Positions 1 through 5,960 of a stretch of DNA of 6,659 bases are shown here, piece after piece. The notes beneath the pieces were generated by a model. That model saw only the letters and a list, made by a program, of their open reading frames with translations. It was not told the origin of the DNA and searched no databases. How positions within the stretch are numbered: position 1 is the first letter of the stretch; the number at the start of each line of letters is the position of its first letter. The translations under genes and the position numbers were made by a program. This DNA comes from an uncultured Verrucomicrobia subdivision 3 bacterium (lineage in GTDB: Bacteria; Verrucomicrobiota; Verrucomicrobiae; Limisphaerales; UBA11358), in contig CAINDH010000029.1 of NCBI GenBank assembly GCA_903847285.1, positions 1 through 6,659 on the forward strand, in the 5' to 3' direction.

Positions 1-694
1 CCATCACCCAGCCGTTGCCACGACCCCAAAATACTTTTTTGCCATTGGCTTCCCTCTTCTCGAAATAAGTGCTGTCGCGAAAATAAAGATGCTCGTTGGT
101 GTCATACAGGTAGTCCGAGGTGCGCCACCATTCCTTGACGGCAAAGTTCAGATACTTCTCCTCGCCTGTCGCTGTGTAGAGTCGCAACCAAGCGGGCGGG
201 GCCATGAAAAGCGAATCGCACCAGGACCATTGCTCTAGCGCTTTTTTCCCCGGCTGCGCGAAATCGAGGCTGGTGACGGCTGATGGTTTTTCAAGGATGG
301 AATCGAACAACTCACGCATAGGCGCAATCATCTTGGGATCGCGATAAAGCGAATAGAGTTCGCAATAGGTCTGCCCGACGGCGTGATCGTCCGCATGAAA
401 TTTGCGGGGGCCGAGTTTCCATTCGTTCGTCGCGCCCATCGCGAGCATGGCGTCGCGATATTTGGCATCGCCGGAAATTCCCGCGAGTGCCATGAAGCCA
501 GCGTAGCCCGCACCGCACGTCCAATCGGTCGGTTTGTGCTTAGAAGGATTGGCGAGCTGCCAGTCGGCCACGCGCTGCATGATGTCGAGAACGGACATGG
601 GCGTTATGTCCGGGGTCTGCGCGGTGGCGGCTTTACCGGTCAACAAAAACAGCCCCGCTGCGAGTGCAGCGAAATGATTCAGAATTCTTTTCAT
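1..694 (-). CDS. Secreted GH105/GH88-type unsaturated glucuronyl/rhamnogalacturonyl hydrolase (C-terminus cut by window)
   Basis: The first 231 codons are visible; the 3' end lies beyond position 1. Residues 1-25 form a Sec signal peptide (MKRIL start, hydrophobic core LAAGLFLL, likely cut after ATA in KAATA-Q). The mature part is the (alpha/alpha)6-barrel of the GH88/GH105 superfamily: DWTCGAGYAGFMAL (57-70), ADDHAVGQ (101-108), WSWCDSLFMAPP (156-167) and WGRGNGWVM (223-231). By family analogy Asp in ADDHAVGQ and Asp160 in WCDSLFMA are the two active-site acids. These enzymes hydrate the C4=C5 bond of the unsaturated uronic acid on lyase-made oligosaccharides, which releases the terminal sugar. 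Inferred location is periplasmic. It follows the other GH105 gene after a 106 bp gap with no clear promoter, so it is probably co-transcribed. It belongs to a different subgroup from its neighbour (WCDSLFM rather than MWLDGIYM), so the substrate may differ. ATG at 694 was chosen for the signal peptide; no clear Shine-Dalgarno is seen. Confidence 0.88.
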   Translation of the reverse strand, partial: MKRILNHFAALAAGLFLLTGKAATAQTPDITPMSVLDIMQRVADWQLANPSKHKPTDWTCGAGYAGFMALAGISGDAKYRDAMLAMGATNEWKLGPRKFHADDHAVGQTYCELYSLYRDPKMIAPMRELFDSILEKPSAVTSLDFAQPGKKALEQWSWCDSLFMAPPAWLRLYTATGEEKYLNFAVKEWWRTSDYLYDTNEHLYFRDSTYFEKREANGKKVFWGRGNGWVM

Positions 695-800
695 GGATAA
701 AATTGGGGACGACGGTTGAAATGGTAGAGGAAATTGGGGCGCAATGGTTACTCTTTTTTATGATGGAGCGTCGGATAAAACGTCGACCGGCGCGACGGGA

Positions 801-2021
801 TCATTTGTTTTTCGCGAGGTCAAGTCGCTGCATCTCGATACCAGCGAGGATGAACGGCCCGACGCCTTTCAAGTCGTTGTCCACGATCGGCTCGCCGATG
901 TAGTAATCGAAAGTGCCATCGCGGGGATGGCCAGCGGCGTTAGTGAAGCACAGACCGGCCACGGAACAGCATTTCGTGAGCGACCATTTGCCGGCGCCAT
1001 AATCGCGGATGAAATTCTGAAGGATGCCAGCGTAGCCTTTTTCAATCGCTGGAATGTAATCGCGAGAGAGATGGCCGTGGTTCACGCCTTTCGCGAGCGC
1101 ATAGACGAACATCACCGAGGCCGTGGCTTCGAGGTAATTGCCTTTTCGGTCACCTTGATCCATCACCTGCCACCAGACGCCGGTTTGGGAGTCCTGCCAT
1201 TTGACGATGCCCTTCACGGTTTTCTGTAATGTGGCGACAATCTCCGCGCGCGCAGGATGGTTCGACGGAATGAAATCCAGCACGTCCACCAACGCCATCG
1301 CATACCAGCCCTCGGCGCGGCCCCAGAAATTCGAAGAGCAGCCATTCGCGGGATTTGCCCATGTCTGGATTTTTGCCGCGTCCCAGCCGTGATAATTTAA
1401 GCCGGTCTTCGCGTCATAAGTGTGTTCGTCAATCAGGCGGATTTGTTTGGCCACGTCATCGAAGGCAGAGACATCACCAAAAAGTTTTCCGCACTCGGCA
1501 TGAAACGGGTCAGCCATATAAATCCCGTCGAGCCACATCTGGTTCGTGTATCTCTGCTTGTGCCAGAAACCGCCGTCGGGCGTGCGCGGCTGATGTTCCA
1601 ATTGCTTCACCAGATTTTGCGCGGCGATCTTGTAGCGTTCTTCGCCCGTGATTTTCCAGAGCGCCAGCACCGTCTTCATCGGGTTGAGCGAATCGAGCTG
1701 ATATTCCTCCGGGCGATAACCCTTCACCGCGCCATCGGCAGAGATCAACGAGCCTACCTTGTCTTGAGTGAATACGAGATAGCGGTTGTCCTGCTTCACT
1801 TCATCCAACTTGAGCAGCGACAGCGTGAACAGCCCCATCGTGTAGTCGAGCTTTGGCGGCTTGGTTTCTCGCGACATCTGGGCATCGGCCAGCCGTTGCG
1901 ACCATTCAATGGGCGTCGCACCGGAATATTTCTGCGGAGCCTTCGTAGAAGTCGCGCAGGAAATAGCCAGTAACGGAAGCACAACGGCGCAGCAAAAAGA
2001 AAACAGGTTTTGTGATTTCAT
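801..2021 (-). CDS. GH105 unsaturated rhamnogalacturonyl hydrolase (YteR/YesR type), probable lipoprotein
   Basis: A 406-residue protein. The leader MKSQNLFSFCCAVVLPLLAISC looks like a lipoprotein signal with Cys22 as the lipidated residue, although Ala at -3 is not the commonest choice. The mature region is a full-length GH105 domain: LDSLNPMKTVL (109-119), GGFWHKQRYTNQMWLDGIYM (150-169), NFWGRAEGWYAMALVDVLD (231-249), YLEATASVMFVYAL (296-309) and a C-terminal YYIGEPIVDNDLKGVG (373-388). Asp110 and Asp165 match by position the two catalytic acids of Bacillus YteR. The family removes the unsaturated galacturonic acid from the non-reducing end of rhamnogalacturonan I oligosaccharides. It sits 93 bp after the DUF1080 gene, and its product would feed KduI and KduD encoded upstream. 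ATG at 2021 is preferred over an in-frame TTG at 2060, because it begins a standard leader; neither start has a good Shine-Dalgarno sequence. Function is confident at family level; the exact oligosaccharide is not known. Confidence 0.92.
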   Translation of the reverse strand: MKSQNLFSFCCAVVLPLLAISCATSTKAPQKYSGATPIEWSQRLADAQMSRETKPPKLDYTMGLFTLSLLKLDEVKQDNRYLVFTQDKVGSLISADGAVKGYRPEEYQLDSLNPMKTVLALWKITGEERYKIAAQNLVKQLEHQPRTPDGGFWHKQRYTNQMWLDGIYMADPFHAECGKLFGDVSAFDDVAKQIRLIDEHTYDAKTGLNYHGWDAAKIQTWANPANGCSSNFWGRAEGWYAMALVDVLDFIPSNHPARAEIVATLQKTVKGIVKWQDSQTGVWWQVMDQGDRKGNYLEATASVMFVYALAKGVNHGHLSRDYIPAIEKGYAGILQNFIRDYGAGKWSLTKCCSVAGLCFTNAAGHPRDGTFDYYIGEPIVDNDLKGVGPFILAGIEMQRLDLAKNK

Positions 2022-2114
2022 GGTTGCTGAAGACAATCGCCAAGCCGGCAGAGAATGCAAAGCCTTTTCAGCGGCATTCCGGTTTTGAAAAAAGGAACGC
2101 GCGATTGAACGCCC

Positions 2115-2789
2115 TCAAGGAAGTTCGCGCAATCGGACGCTACGTATCTCCATCTTCTTATCCTCGGCCTGGATGCCGATGAAGCCGTTCTCGGCATCAA
2201 AGCCCTGCGTCCACAGATGCTTGCCATTTAGGGACAGCGAGGCATTCGTCCCTTGCACTTCCATCGTGAACGTCGCCCACTCGCCATGCGGCACAATCGG
2301 CGGCTTGGGCGAAAGCTTGATGTCCTTGTTCTTGAGCCACGCGCCAAGATCGGCTTGCTTGAGATTCACCTGCCAGCCGTTCGTCGGCATCGGTTTGCCT
2401 TCAACTCCAGCTCGGAGAAAAAATCCGCTGTTGTAATTCGTCTCCAATCCACGCCACTCGGCTTGCAATACGAAATTGGTGAACGCGCGTTCCGTCCGCA
2501 GCCAGCCCATCCCGCCGTGAATCTGGATCACACCATTCTCTACGGAAAACTTCCCGTCGTTCATCACCGCCCATCCATCGAGGTTAGTGCCGTTGAAAAG
2601 GGGAGCCCATTTTTCTTCCGCAAACACAGTGGACGCGCAAAACAAAAGGACAACAGCAGCTGCGCGCCAGCGTCTTGGACTGCGGCAGCCCTCTGCCGCT
2701 TTTTCATCGTGAACCTGCGACGCGAAAGCGCCAGGGGACTGGCGCACTCCAAAACCTTGCGGAAGCTTGATGACAGCTTGTGTTTTCAT
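2115..2789 (-). CDS. Secreted DUF1080 / 3-keto-disaccharide hydrolase family protein with repeat-extended N-terminus
   Basis: From ATG at 2789 the protein has 224 residues. From about residue 60 it is a single concanavalin-like beta-sandwich of the DUF1080 family (Pfam 3-keto-disaccharide hydrolase): APLFNGTNLDGW near the start, VENGVIQIHGG, SGFFLRAGVEGKP, GWQVNLKQADLGAWL, then WATFTMEVQGTNASLSLNGK and GFIGIQAEDKKMEIRSVRLR at the end. Family members act on 3-keto-glycosides or bind glycans; the substrate here is unknown. Residues 43-57 (AAAVVLLFCASTVFA) are a signal-peptide core with likely cleavage before EEKW. Between the MKTQAVIKLP start and this core lies a charged ~30-residue stretch encoded by a palindromic repeat (2671-2756), an unusually long n-region. 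The gene starts 13 bp after the kduD stop. An alternative ATG at 2825 overlaps the end of kduD and would add 12 residues. No Shine-Dalgarno sequence clearly decides between them. Confidence 0.85.
   Translation of the reverse strand: MKTQAVIKLPQGFGVRQSPGAFASQVHDEKAAEGCRSPRRWRAAAVVLLFCASTVFAEEKWAPLFNGTNLDGWAVMNDGKFSVENGVIQIHGGMGWLRTERAFTNFVLQAEWRGLETNYNSGFFLRAGVEGKPMPTNGWQVNLKQADLGAWLKNKDIKLSPKPPIVPHGEWATFTMEVQGTNASLSLNGKHLWTQGFDAENGFIGIQAEDKKMEIRSVRLRELP
2671..2756. repeat. Two-hairpin palindromic interspersed element inside the DUF1080 coding region
   Basis: Three nested inverted repeats are visible. Hairpin A is GCGGCAG (2682-2688), loop CCCT, CTGCCGC (2693-2699), a perfect 7 bp stem. Hairpin B is GCGCCAG (2728-2734), loop GGGA, CTGGCGC (2739-2745), also perfect. 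An outer pair, TTGGACTGCG (2675-2684) with CGCACTCCAA (2743-2752), matches at 9 of 10 positions, and an inner pair CGCTTT (2697-2702)/AAAGCG (2725-2730) joins the two hairpins. The outer pair overlaps both hairpins by 3 bp, so the two folds compete. The core reads without a stop in the gene's frame. From memory, repeats containing TTTTGGAGTGCG with such hairpins are scattered through Verrucomicrobiota genomes; no second copy exists in this window. Boundaries are approximate. Confidence 0.72.
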
Positions 2790-2802
2790 GTCCGTAAATT
2801 TT

Positions 2803-3576
2803 TCACCGGCCCAGCCAGCCGCCATCGATGTTCAGCACCGCGCCATTTAGATAATCCGAATCGCCGCCCGCCAAAAACACGCAGCCGCCGGCGATGTCTT
2901 CCGCCGCGCCCCAGCGACCTTCAGGAATGCGATCGAGAATGGCCTTGTTGCGCACCGGATCTTCACGCAGCGCCTTCGTATTCTCCGTGGCAATGTAGCC
3001 GGGCGCGATGGCGTTCACGTTGATGCGTTCCTTGGCCCATTCGTTTGAGAGTGCTTTCGTAACGCCCGCGATGCCGTGCTTGCTCGCGGCGTAGGCCGGA
3101 ACCGTGATGCCGCCTTGGAATGAAAGCAGCGACGCGATGTTCACCAACTTAAGGCGGGAACCTTCCGGCGCTTTGGCGCGACCGGTTTCAATCCACCACT
3201 TGCCGACGGCTTGCATCAGAAAGAACGGCGAGTTGAGATTCGTAGCGATGACCGCGTTCCAATCCGCTTCTGAAAAATCCTTGGCGGGCGCGCGGCGGAT
3301 GATGCCTGCATTGTTCACGAGCACGTCAATCTGACCGGTCTTGGCAAGAATTTGCGCGATGACCTCGTGCGATTCTTTCTGCGTGCCCGTGCCGAGATCC
3401 GCGTTGTTGGCGATGAATTTACCGCCAGCTTTTTCCACCGCCGCAGCGGTCTCCGCCAGATCACTTCGCGCCACACCCACGACCGTTGCGCCTTCTTTGG
3501 CGAACGCCACGCAAACCGCCTGCCCGATGCCCCGGCTCGCGCCAGTGACCACCACTACTTTGTTTTTAAATTTCAT
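2803..3576 (-). CDS. kduD: 2-dehydro-3-deoxy-D-gluconate 5-dehydrogenase (KduD), SDR family
   Basis: A complete 257-residue classical short-chain dehydrogenase, close to the usual KduD length. It has the Rossmann cofactor motif TGASRGIG (11-18), NNAG (88-91), Asn113, Ser149, and the catalytic pair Tyr162/Lys166 in YAASK. Segments diagnostic for KduD within the SDR family are NNAGIIRRAPA (88-98), NIASLLSFQGGI (146-157), NVNAIAPGYIATENT (186-200), RIPEGRWG (216-223) and the C-terminal DGGWLGR. The enzyme is cytoplasmic and interconverts 2,5-diketo-3-deoxygluconate and KDG with a nicotinamide cofactor, the step after KduI. It lies directly downstream of kduI, separated by 82 bp that hold a palindromic repeat, and 13 bp before the DUF1080 gene. 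ATG at 3576 gives the standard N-terminus (MKFKNKVVVVTG); no Shine-Dalgarno sequence is evident. Other SDR reductases are possible in principle, but the motifs and neighbour make KduD by far the best call. Confidence 0.96.
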   Translation of the reverse strand: MKFKNKVVVVTGASRGIGQAVCVAFAKEGATVVGVARSDLAETAAAVEKAGGKFIANNADLGTGTQKESHEVIAQILAKTGQIDVLVNNAGIIRRAPAKDFSEADWNAVIATNLNSPFFLMQAVGKWWIETGRAKAPEGSRLKLVNIASLLSFQGGITVPAYAASKHGIAGVTKALSNEWAKERINVNAIAPGYIATENTKALREDPVRNKAILDRIPEGRWGAAEDIAGGCVFLAGGDSDYLNGAVLNIDGGWLGR

Positions 3577-3596
3577 AATTCAATTGAACCACGGAG

Positions 3597-3652
3597 TCAC
3601 AAAGCCACAGAGAAAAAATTGCTCTTAACTTTTCGCCTCTGTGGCTCTGTGA
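3597..3652. repeat. Palindromic CACAGAG-type interspersed repeat between kduI and kduD
   Basis: TCACAAAGCCACAGAG (3597-3612) and CTCTGTGGCTCTGTGA (3637-3652) are 16-base inverted arms with one mismatch (A3602 opposite C3647) and a 24-base spacer. The left arm is preceded by AACCACGGAG, which continues the same CACNGAG-rich theme. The arms start 6 bases past the kduI stop codon. Sequences of this kind (ACCACAGAG...CTCTGTGG) are, from memory, common dispersed palindromes in many bacterial genomes. In RNA the element would form a long hairpin after kduI, but no uridine run follows it, so it resembles a transcript-stabilising or attenuating hairpin rather than an intrinsic terminator. Confidence 0.75.
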
Positions 3653-3658
3653 TTAGTT

Positions 3659-4495
3659 TTAGCGCAAATCCACCGGCTTCACCGCGTCCATGTCGTCGAA
3701 CACCTGGTTTTCACCCGCCATACCCCAGATGAATTTGTAATTGCCTGTGCCCACGCCGAAGTGCATGGACCAGTTCGGCGAGAGCGCCACGTCTTCATTG
3801 TGCAGAAACAGATGCCGCGTCTCCTGCGGTTCGCCGTAGAAGTGCGAGACGATCTTGTCGCCGAGGTCGAAGTAAAAATAAATCTCCGTGCGCCGCCAGT
3901 GTGTGTGCGAGGGAAACGAATTCCACACGTTGCCCGGCTCCAACGCCGTGAGGCCCATGACCAACTGGCAACTCTGGATGCCGCCTTGATGAATGAATTT
4001 ATAGATCGTGCGCTTGTTGCTGGTTTCCACTGCACCGAGATTCACCGGCGCGGCTTCGGACGATTTCATCATGCGAGCCGGATGCGGCGCGTGCGCGGGA
4101 CAGGAAAGAAAATAAAACTTCGCAGGATTTTTCGAATCATCGCTCGTGAAAGAAACCGTCTTCGTGCCCATCGGCAGATACACGCAGTCCAGTTTTTCCA
4201 GCGCAAAGGTCTGGCCGTCGGCCACCACCCGCCCTGCCCCGCCAATATTGATCACGCCGAGCTCGCGGCGTTCGAGGAAAAAGGCGCGGCCGGTTTCCTT
4301 GTGGTTCGGCAGTTCGATGGCTTTGCCCGAGGGCATCACGCCGCCGACCACGAGACGATCCAAGTCCGTGAAGTGGCCGACGAGTTCGCCGGGCACAAAG
4401 AGGTTGGAGATGGAAAACGTGTCCCGCTGTTCTTGCGTGGACATCCCGATGAGGTCTTGCGGATGCGGCGTGCGGCGGATGGTGTTGGAAATCAT
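3659..4495 (-). CDS. kduI: 5-dehydro-4-deoxy-D-glucuronate isomerase (KduI)
   Basis: A complete 278-residue protein, the same length as E. coli KduI and alignable end to end. It isomerises 5-keto-4-deoxyuronate (DKI), formed from unsaturated galacturonate, to 2,5-diketo-3-deoxygluconate, in the cytoplasm. The bicupin fold carries the family hallmarks YFLERRELGVINIGGAG-like (72-88, here starting AFFLERREL), PAKFYFLSCPAH (124-135), CQLVMGLTALEPGNVWNSFP (176-195) and FIWGMAGENQVFDDMD (255-270). The metal ligands are visible: His197 and His199 in SHTH, Glu204 in RRTE, and His245 in MHFG. The common HTHERRME motif reads HTHWRRTE, a mild change between conserved ligands. ATG at 4495 is 39 bp after the stop of the upstream lipoprotein gene, so co-transcription is likely. 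No good Shine-Dalgarno sequence precedes it. Downstream comes a palindromic repeat and then kduD, the next enzyme of the pathway. Confidence 0.97.
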   Translation of the reverse strand: MISNTIRRTPHPQDLIGMSTQEQRDTFSISNLFVPGELVGHFTDLDRLVVGGVMPSGKAIELPNHKETGRAFFLERRELGVINIGGAGRVVADGQTFALEKLDCVYLPMGTKTVSFTSDDSKNPAKFYFLSCPAHAPHPARMMKSSEAAPVNLGAVETSNKRTIYKFIHQGGIQSCQLVMGLTALEPGNVWNSFPSHTHWRRTEIYFYFDLGDKIVSHFYGEPQETRHLFLHNEDVALSPNWSMHFGVGTGNYKFIWGMAGENQVFDDMDAVKPVDLR

Positions 4496-4534
4496 GCGAG
4501 CAGGTTGGCAAATATCAATTCGCCCGACAAGATT

Positions 4535-5944
4535 TCACTTCCGGCTCTGCATCTCTTTAGACATCGCCACCAATTTTTCGAACTCCGTCTTGCCGCCGAA
4601 ATAATTAAAGTTGAAATCCGCCCCGTCATTTTGGATCTCGAGGATGATCCGGTCGAATTCCGCCCACTGGCCGCAACGCACGGCATACTCCACATACGCG
4701 TAGCGAAACCGGGTTTCATCCGCGTTCAGCAGCGCGAATTTTTCGTAAGCCGCCTTGAGGTCTGGCCAGATTCCCGGCGCGAGCCAATACCGACTCCGCC
4801 CATCACGCGGCAAAGCGCGGGCGATGTCCGCGTGCGCATCCACCAGAATGATCGGCACATGACCGCCCCACTTCGTGGAGGCCACGCATTCGCGCCCGAA
4901 CGCGATCATTTCTTCCGCCGAACCATTCCATTGCGGCAGGAGGAAGTGCAATTTTTGGCGGCAGGCGGCGACATTGTTTGTGTCCAAAGCCATCGCCCGC
5001 GCGAACCACTTGTCCAGTTCCGGCAACTCCTTATCCAGCCCTTCCACCACGCTCATCATCACGGTGGGAATCAGCGGGTCTTTGGGATTGAGCGACCACG
5101 CCTTGTTCAGCGCCGTCTCCGCCGCCGCCAGCCGCTCCTTGAAATTTTTCCATTGTTCGTCCGTCGTCCGATCCGCCGTGCCGTGCCCGCGACCAAGCCA
5201 CGCATATTTCAGATTGAACTCGCCCTTGATGAGATACGCCGTGCCCGCCTTGGGCCAGTTTTTGAAAAGCGGTTTTTCAATCGTCTCATACGCGTCGGTC
5301 AACTCCTTATTGTTGCGCTCCAAAACTTGAAACAACTGGTGCGCCGCGTGGTAAGCCTCCTCGACCGGCATGGTTTTATCCTCCAACGCCGCCGCCAGAT
5401 TGCCGATGGCCGCGCGCCGGAACTTGACGACTTCCTGCCAGAGATTGGTCTCGCCCCGCGTCCACAGCATGCCGGCCGCAAAGAGATTCGCGTAAAATTT
5501 TCGGACCGGCGAATAGCCGCTGTTCTGCATGGTCTCCGCCATCGCGCTGAACGCCGCCTGTTTTTCCTTGAGCGGCTTATCGGACTTCTGCAACACCTGA
5601 TTGCAATACAGAAAATTCACCAGCGGATCTTTGCAGCCCGCCTTGACGGGATCCTCCGCCGCGCTCCCGATTAAAAACAATTTCGTCTCCTGATCAAAAT
5701 CATCCCCTGCGCGGATTTTGGCGTAACGCGTCAGCGCCTCCTTCACCGGCGCCTCCCAGCGGACATCTTTCTGCCCGAACTTTTCGAAATCGCCGACCGT
5801 CGTGGACTGATTCCATTTCAAGCGCTCGTCTCCGGCGGAAGCCTGCTGAGAAGAACACGAAACGAAAGCCATTAACAACAGGCCGCCCAGAAGCATTTCG
5901 AAAAGTTTTTTCATGGTAGAAATTGTAAAGCGACCACGGCGCAT
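4535..5944 (-). CDS. Uncharacterised helical-repeat (TPR-like) lipoprotein leading the pectin operon
   Basis: I do not recognise a characterised homologue. The 469-residue protein opens with a basic n-region and a hydrophobic leader (MKKLFEMLLGGLLLMAFVSC, residues 11-30) that ends in a lipobox-like FVSC, followed by SSQQASAGDE, so a membrane-anchored lipoprotein is likely. The rest looks fully alpha-helical with TPR-like spacing: AYLIKGEFNLKYAWLGRG (236-253), ERLAAAETALNKAWSLNPKDP (270-290), WFARAMALDTNN (313-324) and LPQWNGSAEEMIAFGREC (336-353). The last segments resemble uncharacterised TPR-like families such as DUF4034, but this is only a pattern resemblance. Cys104 and Cys114 (mature part) could form a disulfide. 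It lies 39 bp before kduI on the same strand. GGAGGA at 5955-5960 is 10 bases before ATG 5944 and supports that start; ATG 5914 gives a cleaner leader but has no ribosome-binding site. A scaffolding or glycan-handling role is possible, with no direct evidence. Confidence 0.82.
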   Translation of the reverse strand: MRRGRFTISTMKKLFEMLLGGLLLMAFVSCSSQQASAGDERLKWNQSTTVGDFEKFGQKDVRWEAPVKEALTRYAKIRAGDDFDQETKLFLIGSAAEDPVKAGCKDPLVNFLYCNQVLQKSDKPLKEKQAAFSAMAETMQNSGYSPVRKFYANLFAAGMLWTRGETNLWQEVVKFRRAAIGNLAAALEDKTMPVEEAYHAAHQLFQVLERNNKELTDAYETIEKPLFKNWPKAGTAYLIKGEFNLKYAWLGRGHGTADRTTDEQWKNFKERLAAAETALNKAWSLNPKDPLIPTVMMSVVEGLDKELPELDKWFARAMALDTNNVAACRQKLHFLLPQWNGSAEEMIAFGRECVASTKWGGHVPIILVDAHADIARALPRDGRSRYWLAPGIWPDLKAAYEKFALLNADETRFRYAYVEYAVRCGQWAEFDRIILEIQNDGADFNFNYFGGKTEFEKLVAMSKEMQSRK

Positions 5945-5954
5945 CGTTTCAAAT

Positions 5955-5960
5955 TCCTCC
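5955..5960 (-). promoter_or_regulatory. Shine-Dalgarno site for the lipoprotein gene
   Basis: GGAGGA on the minus strand, with 10 bases between it and ATG 5944. It is the only strong ribosome-binding site in the window and argues for the upstream start (MRRGRF...) over the ATG at 5914, which is preceded by an A/T/C-rich stretch with no purine-rich motif. Confidence 0.6.

Noticed and set aside
781..797. CGTCG/CGACG hairpin just after the GH105 stop as a terminator
   Set aside because: The stem has only 5 bp and no U run follows in the direction of transcription.
2046..2090. Imperfect hairpin (CCGGAATGC...GCATT...CCGG) upstream of the GH105 gene as a regulatory element
   Set aside because: It has a five-base bulge, few pairs and no second matching signal; it could occur by chance.
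2253..3023. 256-codon rightward open frame across the DUF1080 gene and the end of kduD
   Set aside because: Antisense shadow of two clear genes; no recognisable protein features.
3761..5674. A 637-codon rightward open frame antisense to kduI and the lipoprotein gene
   Set aside because: It spans two well-supported minus-strand genes and the gap between them, reads as Arg/His/Pro-rich low-quality protein with no family motif, and is explained by the third-position bias of the real genes.
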